From Papaver somniferum (lineage: Eukaryota > Streptophyta > Magnoliopsida > Ranunculales > Papaveraceae): a stretch of 64,000 nucleotides of DNA. Below the pieces are notes generated by a model that was not told where the DNA came from, searched no databases, and saw nothing but the letters and a program-made list of their open reading frames with translations. The stretch covers positions 9,633,860 to 9,697,859 of the forward strand of contig NC_039368.1 of NCBI RefSeq assembly GCF_003573695.1. The letters are read 5' to 3'. Both the position numbers and the translations under genes were made by a program. This document shows, piece by piece, positions 56,044 through 64,000 of this stretch. How positions within the stretch are numbered: position 1 is the first letter of the stretch; each line of letters opens with the position of its first letter.

Positions 56044-58059
56044 CCTGGAATCTGGATTAGAGCCACAAAAACACAAAAATCAGTACATTACTTACTAGTT
56101 ACTATCAAGGTTAAATAACAAAACACTCACAGAATTCAAACCATACTACTGTCTACTATCATGGTTCATGGACTAACATCAGCAATTGACTTGGAGTCTT
56201 GGATACTACAACATATAGATAAGTGTTTTTCAGGTGTGCTCAAATAATATGGATCACTGTAAGGCTTCAATTGCACAGCACAAACAATATGGATCACTAT
56301 AGTACCTCTAACTCCTGCACTATCAGTTCAGCTCCATCACAACTATGACCTCACCACAACAACATCATCACCAAATGTAGTTTAACTTATCCATTCCTGC
56401 ACCACTAGATGTCTAGATCACTCAAAATACACACACAGAACAAGTAAATTATTCATCAACATCTTCTCAGTTACTATACAACAACCCAACAGCCACACTA
56501 AAGCTATCACCATTACCATTTCCTTGTCCAGTTCACTACAACAAACAAAGTTTTGTGTAACTGATGTCAATACCACTTCTAAAACTCAGTTTCTGTTTCA
56601 TTCTTAATAAGTACCAACCTATGTAAATCAAAATAAACCTAAACCCCAATCAATACAGCTCCATTTTATATCGACATAATTCTTGACCTCATAAGCATTC
56701 ACATAATCTTAATAATGAACTGAAGGCTATACTAATTTACTTACATAAATATTTACCTTGCAAAATGACTCAATCATCAACTTTTGTCATTGATTGAGCA
56801 GTGAAAGTTTGGTAATCAGCAGCATAAACAGATCCTGGAACTGCAAGATGGGCAAAACATAATTCAAAAACAATCCAAGAGACTGAGCTTAACAAGCACA
56901 GAAGCAAACACACGGGCTAGTCTGGATAGTTATAGTGTCCGAAGCAAAACAGTTCTGACTAACATGTCTACATCACAGAAACTAATACACAGGAACTATT
57001 TATAAGCACAACAATCTTTCATTAAACGATGGTTTACCATTTAGTTGCTTAATTATGCATTCTAGTAAAACACCAGTCACACATCAAAATTATACTAAGC
57101 ATCTTATCCAGAGAAGTGGTTCATGGGAGCGTAGAGCAATGACTCAACTTTACTTTCTAATTTCTAATCATAACATGACATCCCCTTAACATTTCACTTA
57201 ATGAAGATGGGCCTCTTACTAGGACAGAACATATTGGCAGGAACTATCATAGATTAAGAGAATTATCACAAAAATACAATGAAGCAATAAACCTAGCCTA
57301 TATTATTATATGGTACCTTGAATCCAGAAAATTCAAGGAAGAAAGCAATCTAGGATTAGAACTTAGAAGATTACCTGTCCTCAACTCTGAATCTTCCACA
57401 ACAAGATGAAGAATTAGCAGAGATTATTAACAAAACCCCAATTCGAAAATCTGAAAAACTCAAACTAATCGAATCACTATTTGCAGAAGTTAAGATGGAG
57501 AAGAAGACTCGTTGTTTTGAAGATTAAAATCAATTAGAAATCACAATTAGTTGTTATGGTTGGGATCCATGTTTCCCCCGCCTATTTTCTTCTACAACCA
57601 ATATACAAACAACATAATTTTGGATACCATGAATCAAAATATATGAATAACATCCTAAGAAAAAATGATGAAATTAAAAAAAATTAAAATGATGAAATTA
57701 AAAAAAATCAGAATCTCTAAAATTGTTCTTCTAATGATCAGTTTACAACTTTACATAATAAAGATGAAGACCAAAAGATAAAGAGATGAAGAAGATACCT
57801 GTAGATTATTATAAGTTGTCTGTAAGAGATGATGATTTTCCTTTGAAGATGTTGCAGAAGAAGCGAAGGGAAACGAAAAAGGTATTTCGCTTTATTTATA
57901 ATCAACCATATCAGTTCGGTCAGGACTCAGGTGATTGTCGATACGGACGGAGAAGAAGAAAGAAATCAAGCAGAGATTCAGAGAAGATAACTAACGCTGC
58001 TACTGCTAGGGTTTCTTCTCTTTTTCTTTTGTGTTTTATGTATGCTCAGGCTCAGACAC

Positions 58060-58278
58060 GTATAGAAACCGATAGGGACACGCGGCGGCATAAATGGACT
58101 ACGGGTATACGGGTTATATCCGCGGATTTACGGGACGGGCCGGGTTTATCCGTTCTCACACAAGCCGGCGTTTCTCCAACCCTAACCCGGCTTGTTAATA
58201 CAACCAGCCAAGCCGGGTACGGGTTCTCACGGGCCGGGTCGGATTTATCCGCGGGTTTTGGCTGGTTTGCCAGCTCTA
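58060..58278 (-). repeat. hAT 5' terminal and subterminal repeats
   Basis: Many copies of CCGGG, CGGGT and CCGCGG motifs in both orientations lie within 220 bp of the terminus. Such subterminal repeats are usual transposase-binding regions in hAT elements. The plus-strand ORF across them is a shadow. Confidence 0.7.
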
Positions 58279-58960
58279 CATACAGACATTATTTCACCGT
58301 GAATAATTGTCTACTTTCAACAGTTGTTCAAAATCAAAGCATTGATTTTACAAAATATACATTTTAACGTGAAGTTCACGTATCATTGAAAATATATGTA
58401 TATATTCTTGCTCTCTCTTTGAAACGAGAAGTGTATTTTCAAAAATTTATGAAAGCTTCCATATCGAAAATAAATTTTTCATGAAAGCTCATATCAAAAG
58501 AAAAAAAAAAACTTTTTCTCTCGTACGAGCATCCACCTTTGAAACGAGAGTTTATTCTTTTTTGTGAAATCTCACATATTTAAAAATTAAAATTTTGTCT
58601 TTCGTGAAAACGCGTAGACAAAATTTTTATCACTATATTTTGTTTTTGTTAATTAACAAACGAACGAACGTCTGTTCCTAAAACAAGGATTTCCTTTTTT
58701 GGGACCTGACCCGTAAATCCTAAACCGACCAAAACTAGAACTTTGGTTGCTCAAATCAGCAGTGCCTCATCTCTCCGTGCTCACGGGATGACGCTCTATC
58801 ACATTACCAGGGTCTCCACCCGAACATTTGCTCGCATATGACGTCATTGGAGTAAATTGGAGATTCTGAGAATGCCTTTGTAGACTGAGTTCAACCACTG
58901 ATCTCTCGTCGACTGAAAATCACCATCTAGTGCTTACTGCGGAACATGATTGTCCCTCAC
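58279..58960 (+). other. Family-2 3' interior, copy D
   Basis: The sequence is homologous (inverse) to 29800-30480, with inverted motifs such as CTCGTACGAG and GAAACGAGAG. No gene is present. Confidence 0.6.
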
Positions 58961-58976
58961 TAAGCAGTGGACTTAA
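58961..58976 (+). other. Family-2 polypurine tract, copy D
   Basis: TAAGCAGTGGACTTAA directly precedes the LTR start TGTTGATGG. Confidence 0.8.
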
Positions 58977-59343
58977 TGTTGATGGTGGATTTTCAACAAA
59001 GGTCAAAACCGTAAAATCATGATACTGCATGTTTCTGACACGGCTTCAGGAATCCATGTGATGATTCGTGTTTTACGAAGTATGATGCATATGTCGCTCG
59101 AAAGGCCTCTCCGGAGCGTTCGACACCAAGAATTCCATCATAGCCTCTATGTAGAATAACGTAATTGGGAGGTTCTCCGTAAGATTGAGAGCTTAATGCC
59201 TTCAGGATGTCGGTGACACTCACTGTTCCCTGAATACATAGAGGAATTCGCCTCTACATAGAAGAACGATTGGGCGGTTCTCCGTAAGATTGAGAGTAAT
59301 AACGCCTTCAGCAGGCCGGTGACACTCACTGTTCCCTGACTAT

Positions 59344-60854
59344 TGATGTAGTTTTTTAAGTGGTAAATAAAGTTCGTTCAACTCGGACTTATGTAGACTC
59401 AATTTCAGACTTAATAATAGAAAACAATAAAAATAAAGAAAATATATACACAAGGTTTGTCATAATATCGAGAGATTACTGAGACTCAGGATTCCACCAA
59501 ACCTCGTACCATGTGGTTCAAAAATCAATTCTTAGACAATTATAGCTCTTGTTTATTGACTCTAATTCTTTGCCAGGGTAGATTTTAAAAATATCAACTG
59601 TAAATCACTAGCATGATGCATCAAAAGCACTTAGACCAAGCATACATCATCATACGGCTTCACAACTAATTAAGAAAAATCATAAAACGATTAAATTAAT
59701 ACAAAAAGTCATAAAAAGAATTAAATATAATTACCACACGTATGAAATATGGCTTCCTCCGTCATCCCAGTGTTGGGGTTTAGCTTAAAATATGTGTTTG
59801 TTGCTCAAAAGATGATTAAAAGAGTGAAAAGTAATAACACAGACTGTTTGCAACAGTGTATTGGTGTTGCAAAACAGCTGTTACAATGGAACTGTTACAG
59901 AAAAACTGTTGCTTTGTCGCTGATTTTAAAACCCTAGAATAAGACTGCCCTGAACAGCTTAATGTTCTTCGGCTGTTAAACATCGACACCTTTCTGCGAC
60001 TGTCTACCGAGGGTCAATGTTCTTCAGCTGTTCTTCTTCTTCCACGGCAGCAGTAGCAGAAACAGAGTTTGGTAAAGCTCTGATTTCTTCTTCTATGGCT
60101 CTCCTTAGGTTCCCAAACTCTCGACACCTCTTCTATATGACCGAATACATCTATTTATATCAAAAATACCGATTAAATCTCTCCCAAATCTTCCAAAATC
60201 TCTTTCCTTCTCTTCACGGCCAAGTTGCGACAATTTCTTGTTTTATGATTTCTATGCGTTTCTGAGCTTTCCTTTTTATTCTAAACTCTTCTTTAGATAG
60301 ATAAAAATCTTTGGGAAGGTTTACAGCGTTTTAATCACTCTAAAATTCCCTAAAACAGGTCACACACGTGACTTTCCATATTTTCTTGTTGTGAGAAAAA
60401 TCCGTCGTTTGAGCCCAATCTAATCGATTTAAACACACATATCAGATTCCTAGACCCATAAGGAGTCTATCCTATGAAAATCAGAGGTTTAATCGACCTC
60501 AAACTTCTCCAAATCACGATTTCCAAAACTGCTCTTTAACTACACTTTTTCCCGCCAAAACCTGATTTTTGAATGTTGAAGATGGTTTCCCCTTATCCAG
60601 AGTAGGGGTGCGATTAGCAGATGCTTGGAAATGGGATGTCTCTTAGTAATTAGGTTACTCCTTATCCATAGTGAGGGTCCGAATAGTAAATTTCCTCCCA
60701 TGAACGCAAAAAACACTTTTCGAGCCAATTTCGCCGCAAAATCTTATTTTTCCAAAAACACCTACAAAGACATAAAAAGATAAAATAAATAAAAAATCGA
60801 GTACTAACAATATATACAATTGAGATTATATCAGACACAAAAATGTGTCTATCA
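59344..60854. mobile_element. Solo LTR, copy 2 (1511 bp)
   Basis: It starts TGATGTAGTTTTTTAAGTGG and ends GTCTATCA, flanked by ACTAT (59339-59343) and ACTAC (60855-60859). The uninterrupted target is visible in the 5' LTR of the same element near 45472-45490. It belongs to the same family as 19212-20857. Confidence 0.87.
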
Positions 60855-62852
60855 ACTACGTAGAGTTTCTGTGTATAGACTCAGGCGGTCCTCCATACAT
60901 GAAATGTTGAGAGGGCAAAACGTCTTCGAGACATTGGAAACACTCGCTGATTCACTGACTATACGTAAGAGATTAAATTCTACGTCATATTCACCACTGA
61001 ATTCCTAGAAGATAATCTATCTTATCTTATTGCTCATATTCCATGGTCAAGCTCACGACTGGTTCTATGGAATGGTAATAGATAAACGTGTTACTCCGAT
61101 TTCATGATCGAATCCACGGCTGATCTCATAAAATGGTAATAGATATTACTCCGATTTCATGGTTGAATCCACGTCTGATCTCATGAAATGGTAATATCAC
61201 AACCTATCTTATTACTCTGATTTCATGGTCAAATCCACGATTCCATGAGATGGTAATAAAATTATCATTTTATTACTCCAAATCCATGGTCGAATCCACG
61301 GCTGATCCTATGGATGATAATAAAACTACTCACTTTTATTACTCAGTTTTATGAATGATTCTCCACTGAATTTCATAAATTAGTAATAAATACTCAACAA
61401 TCGGGCATCTGGACCATCACTGAGTAAGTCCCACAAAAATGGTGCAAGTGTACTCGACAATGATGCACGACTGAGCATCCGGATGCACAAACGAGCATCC
61501 AAAAATATGGACAGGTGAGGAATCCTACGCAAAACAGGAGAAAACAACAAATAGTAATAAAATAATAAGAGGCGACCAGGAGGTCGGGCCCACAGGCTGG
61601 CTGGCCATGTCCTAGTCGTGGCTGGTCCCATGCCTCTTCCATTATTTTTCCCTATTTTATTATTTTCATGAAATCATGAAAAACTCCTTCAATTTAGCAA
61701 CTTTCCTTGTTTGTGCAAAACTCATGAATTCCCCATAACTTCATGGATTCATGAAAATATTATTATAAAATAGTGAAAGTTATGCGGGACCGGGCAACCT
61801 AGCCGGCCGGCCATGCCCGAGCCGTGGCCGGTCGCAAACCTCACAATCCCTAGATTTTTATAATTATTATTCCCTAATCTCATGAAACTCCTCCGTTTCA
61901 ACAAAAACTCATGGATTCACCATAACTTCACAGATTCATGAAAAAATAATAGTATAAAATAGGGAAAGGTGCGCAGGACCGAGCAACATAGCCGGCCGGC
62001 CATGCCCTAGCCATGCCCGGTCCCACACCTTGCAATCCCTAGTCTTTTATAATTATTATTTTTCTCAATTCATGAAACTCCTTGGTTTGAGGAAAAATCA
62101 TGATTTCGTCATAACTTCTCAAATTTTGCTCGAATCATGAAAAACCAAAAGCTAACATGGTCACACGACCGGTTAGCCTCTCACGACAACTTTAAATGTT
62201 AAAATACTCTTATTTTAATATTTACAAAATATTGATCAATTGAGCATACATGCTCATTCCAACAAAAATCAAGAATTTGAGTCAAGATGAAACTCTTCTG
62301 AAAATTCACAATGGTGATCGAACGCATATCAGAAAATACTGAAACTCTCAGTACGGAGACACGGACACCACGGAAACACGTTCATGCCTTCATTACCGAC
62401 CAGAGTCATCCCTAGGGCTTGCACAAAGCCGGTCCTACACATTTTCATAATTCTGACCTAATTTGCTCAATTGCCATATTGGGCCCAAACTCTCTCCAAC
62501 CAACCTGGGGATTGCTTAAACGGCCAACAACTGGTCCTGTGATCACCAAGAGCCGGTCCCACACTCTCTTGGTCGGTCCCCACTTCTCATACTTAGGTTT
62601 TATCACCTAATGTTGAATCCAACAATATTTCAATAAATGATGAAACTGGCATTTATCATCATTCTTTCACCAACTCTCTAACTGAGAACCCTGGTGCATG
62701 CTCATTCGAGCACTGGGAACCACATGGACGCCCATATTCCATGTGGTCGGTACCTATATCACTCATGACCTATTTGACCCATCAACTATGATCTGAAATT
62801 AGGGTTTCGAATAAAATGTTCTACGAATCATCATTCTGAGCAAGATTCAAGA

Positions 62853-64000
62853 ACTAATGAATTTATATTGATTCATCAACCAACGTCTGAATTAATCATA
62901 TAATATTTGGTAATCTACCAATATTTTAATATTTTATTGGGTCACGTCTCCAATAAATATTTTTTCGAATTGAGCATACTTGCTCAATTGCTCAAATATT
63001 GATCCAGCTATCAATATTTAGTGAATTATCAGTAATTTTTCGAATTGAGCATACTTGCTCGATTGCACGATAAATTATCAACATTCAGTATTTTTTTGAA
63101 TTGAGCAATACTTGCTCAGTTGCTCATCAAATTCTCAATATTCAGTAATTCGTCGAATCGAGCGATACTTGCTCTCGCTGGTCAGTAATTCATCACTGAA
63201 TCTACAATATTGACACCATTTCAGAGAATTACATGTTCGATCCATGAATCGCTGAGCATTCACCACTTATGCTCGATTCAACAAAACGTAGACTCACTGT
63301 CTAATCAGTCAACAACTGACTAATCAATACACTCTGTCACTAAGACTCCACAATTCGTGTGACATCAATCACGTCAAATTGGGGGATAACAACTAGGGTT
63401 TTGGTCTGGCGTCCTACAGCACGTGGATTCATCCACAACGAGAAATGTGAGTAATTCGTGTCAACGGTTGGAGGAGTTAGCAAAGTATTGGGTAAATGAT
63501 CAACCCAGTCTTCGCACGACCTGGAACTGGTTGTACCACGATCTCCCACTTTCCCACTCTTTCACTCAAGAAACCGTCACACTTACAGGGATCAAGGTGT
63601 TTACAACTCTGACAATATAAATAAGTCTCTGAATTCATGATTGAAGAAAAACAGACAACGATTGATCACTAGCTATCAACTGTCTACGAAGAATTCCTCG
63701 AGAAAACTACTCTCAAGAATTCATCAATCCATCAGAACTTATTCGAACTCATTAGTTCACCACAAATTGCAAAAACCTTCAGTACACCCACAATCCTTGA
63801 TCATCACTGATGAATTTATATTGATTCAGCAACCAACGTCTGAATTAATCATATAATATTTGGTAATCTACCAATATTTTAATATTTTATTGGGTCACGT
63901 CTCCAATAAATATTTTTTCGAATTGAGCATACTTGCTCAATTGCTCAAATATTGATCCAGCTATCAATATTTAGTGAATTATCAGTAATTTTTCGAATTG
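62853..64000 (+). repeat. Tandem duplication (953-bp unit) in the 3' LTR of copy D
   Basis: From 63806 the sequence jumps back and repeats that of 62853 onward, with about one difference over the 190 bp visible. The junction has ACTGAT where the two parents read ACTAAT and a near match. The 5' LTR of the same element has no such duplication. Confidence 0.8.

Larger units (their letters stand above)
54119..58278 (-). mobile_element. hAT-type DNA transposon, 3' end missing
   Basis: The right end is 58278, where the minus strand begins TAGAGCTGGCAAACC, a terminal motif typical of plant hAT elements. It is followed by a GC-rich subterminal region with CCCGG-type repeats (58060-58270). The transposase lies on the minus strand. 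The left end near 54119 has no matching terminal repeat and the gene stops short, so the 3' terminus and any 8-bp target duplication are lost. It sits in the interior of the plus-strand family-2 element. Sequence 56100-57780 is likely 5' untranslated or intronic. Confidence 0.82.
45113..64000 (+). mobile_element. Family-2 LTR retrotransposon, copy D (plus strand, right end outside window)
   Basis: The 5' LTR is 45113-48724, the primer site 48728, gag 49167, a protease remnant near 50350, the polypurine tract 58961-58976, and the 3' LTR runs from 58977 past the window end. Both LTRs start TGTTGATGGTGGATTTTCAA. The interior without the hAT insertion is about 6.1 kb, close to copy B, and likewise lacks RT and integrase. 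It was inserted into the copia 5' LTR; the left target base block is CTTGG (45108-45112). Confidence 0.88.
58977..64000 (+). repeat. Family-2 3' LTR, copy D (continues beyond window)
   Basis: It follows the 5' LTR in content (repeats, hairpin modules at 61570-62030, palindromes at 62975-63175, TATA at about 63615-63625). It is interrupted by the solo LTR 59344-60854 and extended by a tandem duplication from 63806. Confidence 0.87.

Noticed and set aside
57786..58367. 193-residue plus-strand ORF
   Set aside because: It runs through the hAT 5' region and its subterminal repeats into family-2 DNA; its Arg- and Gly-rich part reflects the repeats.

Overview
This window is repeat DNA from a plant nuclear genome. 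I recognise no host gene, tRNA, rRNA or CRISPR array. Nearly everything is LTR retrotransposon, with one hAT DNA transposon and one Mutator-type MITE. Evidence for a plant: a Ty3/gypsy pol with a second RNase H (Tat-like arrangement), a Ty1/copia gag with an initiator-Met-tRNA primer site (TGGTATCAGAG), a BED-finger hAT transposase with short GT-AG introns, and large AT-rich LTRs. I cannot name the species.

The layout is a nest that can be ordered by target-site duplications (TSDs). The outer layer is a decayed, minus-strand Ty1/copia element. Its 3' side lies at about 11.0-16.28 kb, and its gag start, primer site and 5' LTR lie at 43.82-45.11 kb. Its gag reading frame is split by one 27.5-kb insertion (16279-43816), a minus-strand gypsy-like element called family 2 here. 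Family 2 has very long LTRs, a gag, a retropepsin remnant and no recognisable RT or integrase. A Tat-like Ty3/gypsy element (18268-28436, family 1) sits in its 3' LTR, and that element's left LTR carries a solo LTR (19212-20857). A LARD-like element with two 1.52-kb LTRs (36009-42559) sits in the family-2 leader. A second family-2 element on the plus strand (45113 to beyond 64000) interrupts the copia 5' LTR. It contains a 3'-truncated hAT element (54119-58278), a second solo LTR (59344-60854) and a 953-bp tandem duplication.

The left edge (1-9532) is a segmental duplicate of 23921-35473. It shares the same family-1-in-family-2 junction and the same disabling stops. It later lost 1647 bp at a GGT microhomology and 4652 bp that fused family-2 gag to LARD sequence. 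Between this duplicate and the copia remnant lie an unassigned AT-rich stretch and a plus-strand LTR tail related to family 2. A MITE with telomere-like repeats and a perfect 9-bp TSD sits in the copia 3' region.

No element looks autonomous now. Family-1 pol is broken by stops and by the loss of two catalytic aspartates in copy B. Family 2 keeps gag but no polymerase in two independent insertions of similar internal length, as expected for a parasite mobilised in trans. The most unusual features are tandem GC-rich hairpin modules in the family-2 LTRs whose stems covary, an element whose two LTRs are not a normal pair, a deletion sealed with an inverted templated filler, and a chimeric gag-LARD reading frame.
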